DNA from: Rhizorhabdus phycosphaerae | Lineage (GTDB): Bacteria; Pseudomonadota; Alphaproteobacteria; Sphingomonadales; Sphingomonadaceae | DNA length: 64,000 nucleotides | Assembly (NCBI RefSeq): GCF_011044255.1 | Contig: NZ_CP049107.1 | Span: 4,027,001 to 4,091,000, forward strand | Direction: 5' to 3' | Notes under the pieces: generated by a model | Database searches by the model: none | Seen by the model: only the letters and a program-made list of their open reading frames with translations | What the model was told of the DNA's origin: nothing | Part shown: positions 25,905 to 36,013 of the stretch, piece by piece | Numbering within the stretch: the first letter of the stretch is position 1 | Layout of the letters: each line of letters starts with the position of its first letter | Position numbers and translations under genes: made by a program

Positions 25905-27218
25905 ATGCCCGCTCATCCCAGCTTTACGATCGACGAGACGCCGTCGGTTGCCCGCGCCCTCAAAAATGCCGGCTGGTTGCTGGGCGGCAAGGGCGCCGGA
26001 GGGTTGCTCAGTCTCGGTTATCTCGCGCTGGCCGCGCGAGGCCTGGGCCTGGTCGGGTTCGGGACCTTCGCGACCATCCTCGCTTATGGGCAGGCCTTCG
26101 CCAATCTCGCGAGCTTCCAGTCATGGCAGGCGGTTGTGCGCTATGGCGTGGAGCATCTCTCCGCGCATCGTTATGCCAGCTTCGAGCGGCTGCTGCGGTT
26201 CACCGCCATGGTCGATATGCTGGCCGCTATCGCGGGCGCGATCGCCGCACTTGGTGGACTTGCGCTGGTCGGTCCGGCGCTGGGATGGCAAGATGCAGAA
26301 TGCCGGCTGGCGGGCCTGTTCCTCCTGTCGCTCCTGATCTCTCAACGCGGATCTGCGCTCGGCATGCTGAGACTGGCGGGGCGGTTCGACCATGCGGCGC
26401 TGGCCGAAGCATCGCTGCCGCTGTTCCGGCTTGTTGGGGCGGCCGTCGCTTATCTCGCAGGCGGCGGCATAGGCGCCTTTCTGCTCGCCTGGGCGGTAGC
26501 GGAGCTGGGTTGCAGCCTCATGCTCTGGGGCGCCGCGCTGTACGCCTTTCGCTGGTTGCCGGCGGCGTCGACGGCTCAACCGAGCGAAGCGGGAGTCCTG
26601 CGGGAAAATCCAGGCATCTGCCGCTTTCTGCTGGCGACCAGCGCGGCCTCGTCGCTGGGTCTGGCTTGGCAGCAATTGCCGACGCTGGCCGTCGGCCTCT
26701 TCAGCGGACCTGCGGGAGCGGGCATCTATCGGCTGGCGTCGCAGCTTGGCCTGGCGCTCACCAAGCCTGTGACCGCCCTGGCGCGAGCCGTGTTTCCGGA
26801 ACTCGTCATTGCGGTGAAAGGCGGCTCGCCGGCGGCGCTCCGTCCGATGCTTGCGCAGATCGTCGGCGGCACGGCTGGCTTCGGGCTGTTCGCGCTGATC
26901 GTCGTAGTGCTGGCCGGAAGACGTGCGCTCGAACTGGTCGGAGGTCCCGCCTATGCGGCGGCCTATCCCGTGCTTGTCCTGCTGACCGCAGCATCGGTCG
27001 TTACACTCGCCGGATTCGGCATGGAGCCGACTCTCGTCGCGGCCGGCCGCCCCGGGGCCGCGCTCGGTGCAAGGGCGCTGGCGACCGGCTGCTATCTCTG
27101 CGTCATCCTGCTGCTTGTGCCGCGCTTCGGTGCGATCGGGATGGGGTGGTCGGCGATTGTGGGCGCCCTGCTATCGACGCTCTTCCTCCACATCGCTTTC
27201 GTCCGTGCCTGCCGATAG
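25905..27218 (+). CDS. Polysaccharide flippase, Wzx/MATE-like
   Basis: A 437-residue integral membrane protein with about 12 predicted helices, starting after a short cytoplasmic leader (MPAHPSFTIDETPSVARALK). The pattern NAGWLLGGKGAGGLLSLGYL and the repeated Gly/Ala-rich helices are typical of the oligosaccharide flippase family (MOP superfamily). It would move lipid-linked repeat units across the inner membrane. The neighbouring glycosyltransferase and sulfotransferase genes support that role. Its 3' end overlaps the convergent 56-codon ORF after bioA by 48 bp. Confidence 0.85.
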   Translation: MPAHPSFTIDETPSVARALKNAGWLLGGKGAGGLLSLGYLALAARGLGLVGFGTFATILAYGQAFANLASFQSWQAVVRYGVEHLSAHRYASFERLLRFTAMVDMLAAIAGAIAALGGLALVGPALGWQDAECRLAGLFLLSLLISQRGSALGMLRLAGRFDHAALAEASLPLFRLVGAAVAYLAGGGIGAFLLAWAVAELGCSLMLWGAALYAFRWLPAASTAQPSEAGVLRENPGICRFLLATSAASSLGLAWQQLPTLAVGLFSGPAGAGIYRLASQLGLALTKPVTALARAVFPELVIAVKGGSPAALRPMLAQIVGGTAGFGLFALIVVVLAGRRALELVGGPAYAAAYPVLVLLTAASVVTLAGFGMEPTLVAAGRPGAALGARALATGCYLCVILLLVPRFGAIGMGWSAIVGALLSTLFLHIAFVRACR

Positions 27219-27341
27219 CGGCGGTGCATTCTCGCCCCTGTCATCGCGCTGCTTAGGCAAGGATTTGAGCCGGCGTACGCCCGCGAACATCGGCAGCAGC
27301 AGAAGCGACAGCAGGAGAAGGGCGATGATCTCCCGCTTCAC
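27171..27341 (-). CDS. 56-residue single-pass membrane protein coupled to bioA
   Basis: A 56-codon ORF with GTG start at 27341 overlapping the bioA stop by 4 bp (GTGA), the same junction type that links bioF-bioD-bioA. It encodes [20 protein letters not shown], a strong membrane helix, then GVRRLK (positive-inside) and a charged tail ending TDESDVEEERR. No family is recognised. The coupling and the helix-plus-charged-tail architecture argue that it is real. It overlaps the convergent flippase gene by 48 bp, which is a caution. Confidence 0.5.
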   Translation of the reverse strand: MKREIIALLLLSLLLLPMFAGVRRLKSLPKQRDDRGENAPPLSAGTDESDVEEERR

Positions 27342-28591
27342 CGGGCAATCTCCGCCGCAGCTTCGGCAATCGCATCATAGATGCGGTCGAGATCCTGATC
27401 GTCGATGCAATAAGGCGGCATGACATAGACGGTGTTGCCCATCGGGCGCAGCAGCAGGTCGCGTGAACGGAAGAAGCGGTTCAGCAGCGGGCCGAGCGCC
27501 GACAGATAATCGCCATAGGGGTCGACGAACTCCATCGCCGTGATCGTGCCGAGCTGGCGCCGCTGGACGATCTGGGGGCTATCCAGCCGGTCCAGCCGTT
27601 CCGCCTGGCGCCGGGCGAGGCCCGTGATCCGGTCCATCACCGGCTCCTCGCGCCAGATGTCGAGATTCGCGTTTGCGGCGGCGCAGGCGATCGGGTTGGC
27701 GGTGTAGCTCGACGAATGGAAGAACATCCGGCCCCTGTCCTCCGACAGATGGGCATCGAATATCTCAGCCGTGGCAAGCGTGACCGCCAGCGGCACCGCC
27801 CCGCCGGTGAGGCCCTTGGACAGGCACATGATATCCGGCGCGACGCCCGCATGCTGGCAGGCGAACAGCATGCCGGTGCGGCCCCAGCCCGTCATCACCT
27901 CGTCGGCGATGAAGAGCACGCCGTGGGCGCGGCAGATCTCGCGCATCGCGGCGAGGACATGGGCGGGGTAGATCAGCATGCCGCCGGCGCCCAGGATCAG
28001 CGGCTCGACGATCAGCGCGGCGGGGGGCGGGCCCTGCCGGCACAAAGTCTCCAGCGCTTCGAGCGTCTTCGCGCCGTCGTCGGTCGGGAAGGGCAGGGTA
28101 TCTACGTCGAACAGCAGCGGCTGATAGGCGCGGTTATAGACGCCCCGCTCGCCCACCGACATCGCTCCGATCGTGTCGCCATGATAGCTGTGCTCCATCA
28201 CGATGATGCGATGGCGCGGCTCGCCGCGGTTGAGCCAATAGCCCAGCGCCATCTTCAGCGCGACCTCGACACTGGTCGATCCGCTATCCGAGAAGAAGAC
28301 ATGGGCGAGCGGGGCCGGGGCGATCTCGATCAACCCCCGCGCCAGCCGCTCGGCGGGATCATGCGTCCAGCCCGCGAAGATCAGCTGGTCCAGCGTCTCT
28401 GTCTGTGCGCGGATCGCGGCCATGATGCGCGGGTGGCAATGGCCGTGCGTGGTCACCCACCAGGAGGAAATCGCATCGACATAGCGCCGGCCATCGGCCG
28501 TGTGGATGCTCGCCCCCTCCATGCGGACGACCTCGGGGATGGGCTCGTTGAGGCCGTGCTGCGTGAACGGATGCCAGACGGGCGAACTCAT
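27338..28591 (-). CDS. bioA: Adenosylmethionine-8-amino-7-oxononanoate aminotransferase
   Basis: A 417-residue PLP-dependent class III aminotransferase making 7,8-diaminopelargonic acid in biotin synthesis, normally with SAM as amino donor. Signatures: HPFTQHGL near the N-terminus, [15 protein letters not shown] (BioA-specific SSWWV), [32 protein letters not shown] and the Schiff-base lysine in [12 protein letters not shown]. The start overlaps bioD by 4 bp. Family length is about 420-430. Confidence 0.96.
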   Translation of the reverse strand: MSSPVWHPFTQHGLNEPIPEVVRMEGASIHTADGRRYVDAISSWWVTTHGHCHPRIMAAIRAQTETLDQLIFAGWTHDPAERLARGLIEIAPAPLAHVFFSDSGSTSVEVALKMALGYWLNRGEPRHRIIVMEHSYHGDTIGAMSVGERGVYNRAYQPLLFDVDTLPFPTDDGAKTLEALETLCRQGPPPAALIVEPLILGAGGMLIYPAHVLAAMREICRAHGVLFIADEVMTGWGRTGMLFACQHAGVAPDIMCLSKGLTGGAVPLAVTLATAEIFDAHLSEDRGRMFFHSSSYTANPIACAAANANLDIWREEPVMDRITGLARRQAERLDRLDSPQIVQRRQLGTITAMEFVDPYGDYLSALGPLLNRFFRSRDLLLRPMGNTVYVMPPYCIDDQDLDRIYDAIAEAAAEIAR

Positions 28592-29217
28592 CCGCGAAAA
28601 TCTCCGAGATCGAACGCTTCTGCGAAGGCCTGCGCGAGGGTCGGTGCGTCGAGCGGATCGAGGCGGGGCAGGCGACCGAGCCGGCGGACCTTGCCCAGCG
28701 CGGGAATGATGCGTTCATTCTCGTCATGCGCGTCGCCGACGAAGGCGACGCCCAGGATCGGAATGCCGCGGGCGCGCAGCGCTTCGAGGGTGAGCAGGCT
28801 GTGGTTGATCGTGCCGAGCGCGGTGCGGCACACGACGACGGTCGGCAATTTCCAGCGCGCGAACAGATCGGCGATCAGATAGTCGGGCGTCAGCGGCACG
28901 AGCAGGCCCCCGGCGCCCTCGATCACCAGCGTGCGGTTCACGGCAGGCGGCGTCAGTCGATCGGGGTCGACCCTGACCCCGTCGATCGCCGCCGCCAAAT
29001 GGGGCGAGGCGGGCGTGTTCAGCCGGTAGGCCTCCGGCAATACGCGGTCCGCGGGCAGGCCCGACAGCCGCCGCACGGTCTCGCTGTCGGTCCCACCCTC
29101 GATTCCGGCCTGGACCGGCTTCCAGTAGATACCGTCGAGCGCTCCGACGAGCGCGGACGAGAAGATCGTCTTGCCGACGTCGGTGTCGGTCGCGGTGACG
29201 ACGATGGCATCGCTCAT
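28588..29217 (-). CDS. bioD: Dethiobiotin synthetase
   Basis: A 209-residue ATP-dependent ligase that closes the ureido ring of dethiobiotin. The P-loop is [26 protein letters not shown] supplies substrate contacts; the second nucleotide motif is [12 protein letters not shown]. It overlaps bioF upstream and bioA downstream by 4 bp each, so the three enzymes are translationally coupled in pathway order. Confidence 0.95.
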   Translation of the reverse strand: MSDAIVVTATDTDVGKTIFSSALVGALDGIYWKPVQAGIEGGTDSETVRRLSGLPADRVLPEAYRLNTPASPHLAAAIDGVRVDPDRLTPPAVNRTLVIEGAGGLLVPLTPDYLIADLFARWKLPTVVVCRTALGTINHSLLTLEALRARGIPILGVAFVGDAHDENERIIPALGKVRRLGRLPRLDPLDAPTLAQAFAEAFDLGDFRG

Positions 29218-30323
29218 TGCATCAACTCCTCGATGGCGTCGGCGAGCGCCTGCACCGCGGTCTCGTCGACGTTAAGGGTCAGGGAAATCCGCAGGCGCGA
29301 CGTGCCCCTCGGCACGGTCGGTGGACGAATGCCACGCACGTCGAACCCCATCTGCTGAAGCGCTTCGGCGACCGCCATGGTGCGTTCGTCCGGGCCGATG
29401 ATGTAGGGTACGATCTGCGACCCCTGCACGGGCAGGCGTGATCGTGCCGAGGCGATCAAGGCGTGAAGCGCCTCGCGCCGGTGCGGTTGCGCGCGCAGCA
29501 GGCCGAGGCTCGCCCTGACGGAGGCCGCCGCCAATGGCGAGGGAGCCGTGGAATAGATGAAGCCGCGCGCCTTGTTGACGAGCAGGTCGATCAGCGTGCG
29601 GGGCGCGCAGACGAGCGCGCCCTCACAGCCCAGCGCCTTGCCGCAGGTGCGCAGGCTGATCACATTGTCGCGCCCGTCGAGGCCATCGGCCAGGCCGCGC
29701 CCGTCCCGGCCGAACACCCCGGTGCCATGCGCCTCGTCGATGACCAGAAACGCGTCCTCGCGGTCGGCCAGATCCGCCAGATCGGCAAGCGGGGCGACAT
29801 CCCCGTCCATGCTGTAGACGCTTTCCACTGCGATCCAGACGCGCCCGCTGTTGCCCGCGGCGCGCCAGGCCTTGATCCGGTCGGCGATGGCGTTCGGGTC
29901 GTTATGCTCGGCCGCCACGACCGCCGCACGCCCGAGACGCATGCCTTCGTGCGCGCTTGCGTGGATCAGCGCATCGTGGACGATCAGGTCGCGGCCGGCG
30001 GGAAGCGTCGAGAAAATCGCACTGTTGGCGGCAAAGCCCGACGAGAAGAAGAGGCTGGCCTCGCTGCCGAAGAACTGTGCGGCCTCGGACTCCAGCGCCT
30101 CATGCTCGGGGTCGTTGCCCCGCAATAGACGCGATCCGCCAGCGCCGATCGAGACGCCGCGAGCGAGCGCGTCTGCAACCGCCGCCCGCAATTCGGCCGA
30201 TGCGGAGAGGCCCAGATAGTCGTTGGACGCAAAATCGAGACCGGCCCGCGGCAGCAGGCGGCGCGTGCGGGACCGCCGCGCCAAGAGGGTCAGTGCCTCC
30301 CGATGGGAATCGAGGATGGACAT
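29214..30323 (-). CDS. bioF: 8-amino-7-oxononanoate synthase
   Basis: A 369-residue PLP enzyme of the alpha-oxoamine synthase family, condensing a pimeloyl thioester with alanine. It shows [72 protein letters not shown] and the PLP-lysine region [16 protein letters not shown]. First gene of the bioFDA operon; no bioB or bioC is present in this window. It is divergent from grpE across 290 bp. Confidence 0.96.
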   Translation of the reverse strand: MSILDSHREALTLLARRSRTRRLLPRAGLDFASNDYLGLSASAELRAAVADALARGVSIGAGGSRLLRGNDPEHEALESEAAQFFGSEASLFFSSGFAANSAIFSTLPAGRDLIVHDALIHASAHEGMRLGRAAVVAAEHNDPNAIADRIKAWRAAGNSGRVWIAVESVYSMDGDVAPLADLADLADREDAFLVIDEAHGTGVFGRDGRGLADGLDGRDNVISLRTCGKALGCEGALVCAPRTLIDLLVNKARGFIYSTAPSPLAAASVRASLGLLRAQPHRREALHALIASARSRLPVQGSQIVPYIIGPDERTMAVAEALQQMGFDVRGIRPPTVPRGTSRLRISLTLNVDETAVQALADAIEELMQ

Positions 30324-30532
30324 GTCAGCGCCCCTATAGCCTGATCCTCGACGGTGGAAGCGCTTTGCTCACGCCCGGTGTCGCATCGCTTCCCGGGCGG
30401 TCGTGGGCACGCGCCTCGACCGGATGCGCGTACAGCGCCGAAAAACGCGATTGTACGGCGCCCGACCTTCGTTCCCGCCGCCGCCGTCGCACGACAATCC
30501 TGAACCTTTGGGCATGAAAATCGAGCATGGCA

Positions 30533-30560
30533 CTGGTCGTGCCCCATCGTTCCACTATAT
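30533..30560 (+). promoter_or_regulatory. Sigma32-like promoter of grpE
   Basis: CTGG at 30533-30536, a 17-bp spacer and ACTATAT at 30554-30560 (followed by CAG) resemble the alphaproteobacterial heat-shock consensus CTTG-N17-CYTATNTNNG, with one mismatch in each hexamer. It is 54 bp before grpE. The rest of 30324-30532, the bioF-grpE divergent spacer, shows nothing else I can name. Confidence 0.5.
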
Positions 30561-30613
30561 CAGCGCTCGGAACGAGAGCGGGCGGCGCCCGCGTCAAATA
30601 ACCGGAAGTAGGC

Positions 30614-31159
30614 ATGAGCGAAGAAAAGATCGACGCGAACGAGGTGGAGACTCCCTTCCCGGCGGAGCAGCCGGAGGCCGAGGCCGAAAGCCAGGCCGCG
30701 CAATTGCAGGGTGAGATCGAAAAGCTGCGCAACGAGGTGTTGTACGCCCAGGCCGAGACCCAGAACGTCCGTCGTCGCCTCGAGAAGGAAAAGGCCGATG
30801 CGTCGGCCTATGCGGCGACCGGCTTCGCCCGCGACATGCTGTCGGTGGCGGACAATCTGGCGCGAGCCCTGGCGGCGATCCCTGCGGATCTTCGCGAGGA
30901 CGAGCGGATCAAGTCGCTGCTGACCGGGATCGACATGACCGCCAAGGAACTGGACAATGTGTTCCAGCGGAACGGCATCACCAAGATCGAGGCAATCGGC
31001 GCCAGGCTGGATCCGAACCGCCACCAGGCGATGCTGGAAATTCCCTCCGCCGACGCGGAGCCCGGTACGGTCGTGCAGGAGATGCAGGGCGGCTACATGA
31101 TCAAGGATCGCCTGCTGCGGCCGGCGCTGGTTGGCGTGGCCAAGGCGCCCGACGCCTGA
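30614..31159 (+). CDS. grpE: Nucleotide-exchange factor GrpE
   Basis: A 181-residue cochaperone that releases ADP from DnaK. An acidic disordered N-terminus (MSEEKIDANEVETPFPAEQP), a long coiled coil (LQGEIEKLRNEVLYAQAETQ then NVRRRLEKEKADASAYAATG) and the beta-domain signature MLEIPSADAEPGTVVQEMQG with GYMIKDRLLRPALVGVAK are all canonical. It stands alone here; hrcA is not next to it. A convergent hairpin follows the stop codon. Confidence 0.96.
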   Translation: MSEEKIDANEVETPFPAEQPEAEAESQAAQLQGEIEKLRNEVLYAQAETQNVRRRLEKEKADASAYAATGFARDMLSVADNLARALAAIPADLREDERIKSLLTGIDMTAKELDNVFQRNGITKIEAIGARLDPNRHQAMLEIPSADAEPGTVVQEMQGGYMIKDRLLRPALVGVAKAPDA

Positions 31160-31168
31160 TCGGATGAT

Positions 31169-31198
31169 CCGCCGTGCCGCGTCGTTGCGGCGCGGCGG
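31169..31198. terminator. Hairpin between convergent grpE and sulfotransferase genes
   Basis: CCGCCGTGCCGC (31169-31180) pairs with GCGGCGCGGCGG (31187-31198) through one G-T wobble and a 6-base loop. It lies between two converging genes and could terminate both. There is no long T-run, so Rho help may be needed. Confidence 0.6.
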
Positions 31199-31201
31199 TC
31201 G

Positions 31202-32134
31202 TCACATCTCCTGCCGGCTCTCTATGTCGAAACGCCGGCGCTTGATGCGAGCTTTGGCCTTTCTCGACCCGAGCTTGCCGATGAAAAAGCTCTTGAGCCA
31301 GAGCCCGGTGCCCAACATCCGTCGCTCCCGGTTGATCAGCGCGAGGCGGTTGCCGAGATTGAACCGGATCCGGCGGATGATCGATGGCCCCCGGACCGTG
31401 CCACTCAGGAAATAGCTGTTCTGAAGCAGCCATCGGGCAGCGCGATGCTCGGCGGCAGAGACCTCCTTCGCTTCGGCCCTGCGCCATAGGCCCTGCGGTT
31501 CCTGCGCGAAGACGCCGGATTGCTGCAGCATCGCGGGAACCAGGGGCAGCTGCAGAAATTCGCACAGCCGTTGCAGTTCGAAATCGGGTTCGTTGACGAG
31601 CATCTCGAAGCGCAGGCTGAACTGGCGGTCGGGCGGCAGCTTGTGCGACATGCGGTCCCACAGCGCCTCGGCCGTCGCCCAGTCCTCGATGCCGTGCCAC
31701 AAATTGCTGGCCTGCCCTGCGCGCATCTGTCCGACCGCGGCGTCGCGCCCGTCGCGAACCAGATGGATGAAGCGGGCGTCCGGCCAGAGCCACAGGATAC
31801 GGTCGAAATCCTGCTGCAGCGTGAAGCCGTGGACCGTCGCGGCGGGGCGTGCGGCGACGACCTGCTCGTAAAAGGCTCGCGCGATTCCCGCGAAGGGCTC
31901 GCCCGCGGGCACGGACAGCCCGAGCCGCTTGAACCGCGCATTATACTCGACCGAGCGCAGGAAGGCGTCGCGTTTCATCAGGCGGCCATCGGGCGTGATC
32001 GCGTCGACGAGAAAGTCGAACTCGGGCGCGATGTTTATTCCGGGATGTTGCGAGAGGACGGAGCGCAAGGCGCGCGTGCCCGAATGTGGCGACGCGACAA
32101 GCAGGGTCGGCGGTGGAAGTGGCGCGGTGGCCAT
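31202..32134 (-). CDS. Sulfotransferase-family protein (second)
   Basis: A 310-residue sulfotransferase. The PAPS phosphosulfate loop is [20 protein letters not shown] and the 3'-phosphate motif is [20 protein letters not shown]. Both are well conserved. The basic C-terminus ([20 protein letters not shown]) is unusual. It overlaps the upstream PCu(A)C gene by 1 bp (TGATG), so the two are co-translated although no functional link is known. Acceptor substrate unknown. Confidence 0.82.
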   Translation of the reverse strand: MATAPLPPPTLLVASPHSGTRALRSVLSQHPGINIAPEFDFLVDAITPDGRLMKRDAFLRSVEYNARFKRLGLSVPAGEPFAGIARAFYEQVVAARPAATVHGFTLQQDFDRILWLWPDARFIHLVRDGRDAAVGQMRAGQASNLWHGIEDWATAEALWDRMSHKLPPDRQFSLRFEMLVNEPDFELQRLCEFLQLPLVPAMLQQSGVFAQEPQGLWRRAEAKEVSAAEHRAARWLLQNSYFLSGTVRGPSIIRRIRFNLGNRLALINRERRMLGTGLWLKSFFIGKLGSRKAKARIKRRRFDIESRQEM

Positions 32135-32589
32135 CAGTGCTCCATGCTGCCCATGTCATGTGTGCCGGGCGCCATCGTCTTGGCTTCGACCTGTATCTTG
32201 GCGCCGCTCGCGAAGGTGAACAGCATGGGGATCCCGGTGCCGGGGGTAATGCGATTGTCGATTCCGAACAGCATCGCATGGCTCCCGGCCGGAGCGAACG
32301 TGACCGTGGCGCCTGCGGGAACCGCCAGTTCCTTCAATGGCCGCATCGTCATCATGCCCCCGTCCATGGCCGACTCGTGCATCTCTATCTTCTCGACCAC
32401 GGCGCTGTCGATGCGCAGCAGGCGATCGTCGGACTTTCCGCCCTTCAGCGTGAAATAGCCGGCCGACGGCGCGTCCGAGACAGCGGACAGCCGGACCCGC
32501 GCATCCTCGACCAAGGGGCGGTCGCCGCCGCCGGGGCTGCAGGCGGCCAGGGCGGCGCAGGCGAGAAGGGCGATAGACAGGCGACGCAT
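32134..32589 (-). CDS. PCu(A)C-type periplasmic copper chaperone lipoprotein
   Basis: A 151-residue lipoprotein with signal [17 protein letters not shown] and lipidated cysteine in LAAC-SPGG. It has a perfect H-x10-M-x21-H-x-M copper(I) site: His in MHESAMDGG, Met in MTMRPL, and SHAM. Proteins of this family load the CuA centre of cytochrome c oxidase. ATG 32589 is chosen for its GGAGGAG ribosome-binding site. The C-terminus adds a His/Met tail (THDMGSMEH), a possible extra metal ligand. No oxidase or Sco gene is next to it. Confidence 0.9.
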   Translation of the reverse strand: MRRLSIALLACAALAACSPGGGDRPLVEDARVRLSAVSDAPSAGYFTLKGGKSDDRLLRIDSAVVEKIEMHESAMDGGMMTMRPLKELAVPAGATVTFAPAGSHAMLFGIDNRITPGTGIPMLFTFASGAKIQVEAKTMAPGTHDMGSMEH

Positions 32590-32632
32590 CCGATACTCCT
32601 CCAACATCCTCGGCAATTAGGCGGTCTCGCGA

Positions 32633-32660
32633 CTTGCAGCAATCAAATCCCCACCTATAT
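32633..32660 (+). promoter_or_regulatory. Sigma32 heat-shock promoter of dnaK
   Basis: CTTG (32633-32636), a 17-bp spacer and CCTATAT (32654-32660) match the alphaproteobacterial RpoH consensus CTTG-N17-CYTATNT exactly. It is 88 bp upstream of the dnaK ATG and points toward it. Confidence 0.8.
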
Positions 32661-32748
32661 CGCCCCCGTTCACTGCGATCGGCCGCATGCTCGCCTCGTT
32701 TTCTGGGGGCCTGCCGGGATCGCGCTGTGGGGGTTTGAAAGGACTGGA

Positions 32749-34644
32749 ATGGCAAAGGTAATCGGTATCGACCTCGGCACGACCAACAGCTGCGTTGCAG
32801 TAATGGAAGGCGGCAAGCCCAAGGTCATCGAAAATGCGGAAGGCGCACGCACCACGCCTTCGATCGTCGCCTTCTCCAAGGATGGCGAGCGTCTTATCGG
32901 GCAGCCGGCCAAGCGCCAGGCCGTCACGAATCCCGAGAATACGATCTTCGCGGTCAAGCGCCTGATCGGCCGCCGCTTCGACGATCCCGTGACGCGCAAG
33001 GACACCGAGCTGGTGCCTTATCATATCGTCAAGGGCCCGAACGGCGACGCCTGGGTCAAGGCGGGCGGCGAGGATTATTCGCCGTCGCAGATTTCGGCTT
33101 TCACCCTGCAGAAGATGAAGGAAACCGCCGAGAGCTATCTGGGCGAGAGCGTCACGCAGGCGGTGATCACCGTCCCGGCCTATTTCAACGACGCTCAGCG
33201 CCAGGCGACCAAGGACGCCGGCAAGATCGCCGGGCTCGAGGTGCTTCGCATCATCAACGAGCCGACGGCGGCGGCGCTGGCCTATGGTCTCGAGAAGAAC
33301 GACGGCAAGACGATCGCGGTCTATGACCTCGGCGGCGGCACCTTCGACATCTCGATCCTCGAGATCGGCGACGGCGTGTTCGAAGTGAAGTCGACCAACG
33401 GCGACACCTTCCTGGGCGGCGAAGATTTCGACGCCAAGCTCGTCGAATATCTCGCAAGCGATTTCCAGAAGGCCGAAGGGATCGACCTGACCAAGGATCG
33501 CCTTGCGCTGCAGCGTTTGAAGGAAGCCGCTGAGAAGGCGAAGATCGAGCTGTCCTCGGCACAGACGACGGAAGTCAACCTGCCGTTCATTACGGCCGAT
33601 GCGACCGGCCCGAAGCATCTGGTCAAGTCGATCACCCGCGCTGATCTCGAGCGCCTCGTCGAGCCCCTGATCCAGCGCTCGATCGATCCGGTCAAGAAGG
33701 CGCTGGCGGATGCCGGCATGAAGGCCTCCGACATCGACGAGGTCGTGCTGGTCGGCGGTATGACCCGGATGCCCAAGGTCCGCGAAGTGGTCAAAAGCTA
33801 CTTCGGCAAGGAACCGCACACGGGCGTGAACCCCGACGAGGTCGTCGCGATGGGCGCTGCCATCCAGGCGGGCGTGCTTCAGGGCGACGTCAAGGACGTC
33901 CTGCTGCTCGACGTCACGCCGCTGTCGCTGGGCATCGAGACGCTGGGTGGCGTTTTCACCCGCATGATCGACCGCAACACGACCATTCCGACGCGTAAGT
34001 CGCAGGTCTATTCGACCGCGGATGACAACCAGAATGCGGTCACCATCCGGGTTTTCCAGGGTGAGCGCGAGATGGCGGCGGATAACAAGCTGCTCGGTCA
34101 GTTCGATCTGATCGGCATCCCGCCGGCGCCGCGGGGCGTGCCGCAGATCGAGGTCACCTTCGACATCGACGCTAACGGCATCGTCAACGTGTCGGCCAAG
34201 GACAAGGGCACCGGCAAGGAGCAGCAGATCAAGATCCAGGCATCGGGCGGTCTGTCCGACTCCGACATCGACGCCATGGTGAGGGATGCCGAGAAGTTCG
34301 CCGACGAGGATAAGAAGCGTCGTGCGGCGGCCGAGGCGAAGAACAACGCCGAAAGCCTGATCCATACGACCGAGCGTCAGCTGCAGGAGCATGGCGACAA
34401 GGTCGACGGCGCGCTCAAGTCCGAGATCGAGGCGGCGATCGCCGAGGCGAAGACCGCAGTCGAGGGCGGCGAGCCCGAGGCGATGACCGAAAAGGCCCAG
34501 GCCCTCGCCCAGGTGGCGATGAAGCTGGGACAGGCGATCTACGAGAAGGAGCAGGCTTCGACCGGTGCGACTTCCGACGAGGCGCCGAAGAATGACGATG
34601 TGGTCGACGCCGAGTTTTCGGAAGTCGACGACAGTAAGAAGTAA
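32749..34644 (+). CDS. dnaK: Chaperone DnaK (Hsp70)
   Basis: A 631-residue ATP-dependent chaperone. ATPase domain: [55 protein letters not shown] and [20 protein letters not shown]. Substrate-binding domain: [40 protein letters not shown]. The lid and acidic C-terminus end [17 protein letters not shown], the EEVD-like tail of bacterial DnaK. ATG 32749 is unambiguous from the family N-terminus. It works with GrpE and DnaJ, both in this window. Confidence 0.99.
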   Translation: MAKVIGIDLGTTNSCVAVMEGGKPKVIENAEGARTTPSIVAFSKDGERLIGQPAKRQAVTNPENTIFAVKRLIGRRFDDPVTRKDTELVPYHIVKGPNGDAWVKAGGEDYSPSQISAFTLQKMKETAESYLGESVTQAVITVPAYFNDAQRQATKDAGKIAGLEVLRIINEPTAAALAYGLEKNDGKTIAVYDLGGGTFDISILEIGDGVFEVKSTNGDTFLGGEDFDAKLVEYLASDFQKAEGIDLTKDRLALQRLKEAAEKAKIELSSAQTTEVNLPFITADATGPKHLVKSITRADLERLVEPLIQRSIDPVKKALADAGMKASDIDEVVLVGGMTRMPKVREVVKSYFGKEPHTGVNPDEVVAMGAAIQAGVLQGDVKDVLLLDVTPLSLGIETLGGVFTRMIDRNTTIPTRKSQVYSTADDNQNAVTIRVFQGEREMAADNKLLGQFDLIGIPPAPRGVPQIEVTFDIDANGIVNVSAKDKGTGKEQQIKIQASGGLSDSDIDAMVRDAEKFADEDKKRRAAAEAKNNAESLIHTTERQLQEHGDKVDGALKSEIEAAIAEAKTAVEGGEPEAMTEKAQALAQVAMKLGQAIYEKEQASTGATSDEAPKNDDVVDAEFSEVDDSKK

Positions 34645-34668
34645 GCTTCCACGGAAGCGAGACGTTAC

Positions 34669-34694
34669 CGGCCCCGTCCATGCTGGCGGGGCCG
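34669..34694 (+). terminator. Hairpin after dnaK
   Basis: CGGCCCCG (34669-34676) and CGGGGCCG (34687-34694) form a perfect 8-bp stem with a 10-base loop, 24 bp after the dnaK stop. The following bases (TGTAATG) are not T-rich, so it may attenuate rather than fully stop transcription into dnaJ. Confidence 0.5.
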
Positions 34695-34777
34695 TGTAAT
34701 GTCTGCCATGGATTGGCCGATATTTCTCGCCGGGAGCCGTAGCAGGCGGCGGACAGCAAGCTGGGTTGCGGGGTGCG

Positions 34778-35917
34778 ATGAGCACGGAAACGGACTATTA
34801 CGAACTTCTGCAGGTCGAGCGTACTGCCGACGACAAGGTCATCAAGACGGCCTTTCGTCGCCTTGCCATGCAGTATCACCCTGATCGTAATCCCGGCGAC
34901 AACGAGGCGGAAGCCAAGTTCCGGGCCATTAACGAAGCCTATGATTGCCTGAAGGACCCGCAGAAGCGGGCTGCCTATGACCGGTTCGGCAAGGCGGCCT
35001 TCCAAAATGGCGGACCCGGCGGCGGCTTTGGTGGCGGCGGTGGTTTCGAGGGCTTCTCGGATATCTTCGACAATATCTTCGGCGAGTTCATGGGCGGTGG
35101 CCGGGGCGGCGGACAGCGATCGAGCGTCCGGCGCGGGGCCGACCTGCGTTATGATCTCGAGATAACGCTCGAGGATGCCTATGCCGGAAAGCAGGCCAGC
35201 ATCACGGTCGATGTGGCGGCGCAGTGCGACACCTGCGACGGCCGGGGCGCCAAGCCGGGCACCGGAACGCAGCATTGCAAGACCTGTGGCGGTCACGGCA
35301 AGGTGCGCGCGCAGCAGGGCTTCTTCGTGGTCGAACGGACCTGCCCAGCCTGTCACGGCGCGGGCGAGGTCATCTCGGACCCCTGTCCCGATTGCCATGG
35401 CGAGGGTCGGATCGAGAAGACCAAGACCCTCGACGTGGGCATACCGGCGGGCGTCGACGAAGGTACCCGAATCCGGCTGACGGGCGAAGGCGAGGCCGGA
35501 GCGCGCGGAGGCCCGGCGGGCGACCTCTACATCTTCATCCATCTGGCCGAGCATCGGATATTCCAGCGCGACGGGACGACGCTTTTCGCTCGCGCGCCGA
35601 TCAGCTTCACGACCGCAGCGCTGGGCGGCAGCATCGAAGTTCCCGGCCTCGACAAGCAAAGGCATGAGATCCGCATTCCTGCGGGCATCCAGTCCGGCAA
35701 GCAGATTCGCCAGCGCGGCGCGGGCATGCCCGTCCTCAACGGGCGCGGCCATGGCGATCTGGTGATCCAGATCGATGTCGAGACGCCGACCAAGCTGACC
35801 GCCCGCCAGAAGGAATTGCTCGAGGAGTTCCGGGCGACCGAGACCGGTGAGGAGTCGCCGCAATCGAGCGGGTTCTTTTCGCGGATCAAGGGAATGTGGG
35901 AAGACCTGACCGATTGA
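34778..35917 (+). CDS. dnaJ: Co-chaperone DnaJ (Hsp40)
   Basis: A 379-residue type I J-protein. J domain with the HPD triad ([18 protein letters not shown]), a Gly/Phe-rich linker ([18 protein letters not shown]), then four zinc-binding repeats: [24 protein letters not shown] and CPDCHGEG. The C-terminal substrate domain is complete. ATG 34778 ([19 protein letters not shown]) is chosen over in-frame starts further left because it matches the family N-terminus. It is 133 bp after dnaK. Confidence 0.98.
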   Translation: MSTETDYYELLQVERTADDKVIKTAFRRLAMQYHPDRNPGDNEAEAKFRAINEAYDCLKDPQKRAAYDRFGKAAFQNGGPGGGFGGGGGFEGFSDIFDNIFGEFMGGGRGGGQRSSVRRGADLRYDLEITLEDAYAGKQASITVDVAAQCDTCDGRGAKPGTGTQHCKTCGGHGKVRAQQGFFVVERTCPACHGAGEVISDPCPDCHGEGRIEKTKTLDVGIPAGVDEGTRIRLTGEGEAGARGGPAGDLYIFIHLAEHRIFQRDGTTLFARAPISFTTAALGGSIEVPGLDKQRHEIRIPAGIQSGKQIRQRGAGMPVLNGRGHGDLVIQIDVETPTKLTARQKELLEEFRATETGEESPQSSGFFSRIKGMWEDLTD

Positions 35918-36013
35918 GGCGGGAACGGCGTTGCCACGTCTGATCGGCATTGATGGGGGGCGGCTAGGCGGGATCAAGTGGCCTGAAGCCGCACCCTCCG
36001 CTATCCCGGCTAT

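Noticed and set aside
32617-34785. A 722-codon leftward frame across dnaK
   Set aside because: Entirely antisense to dnaK; His/Arg/Asp-rich shadow sequence without family features.
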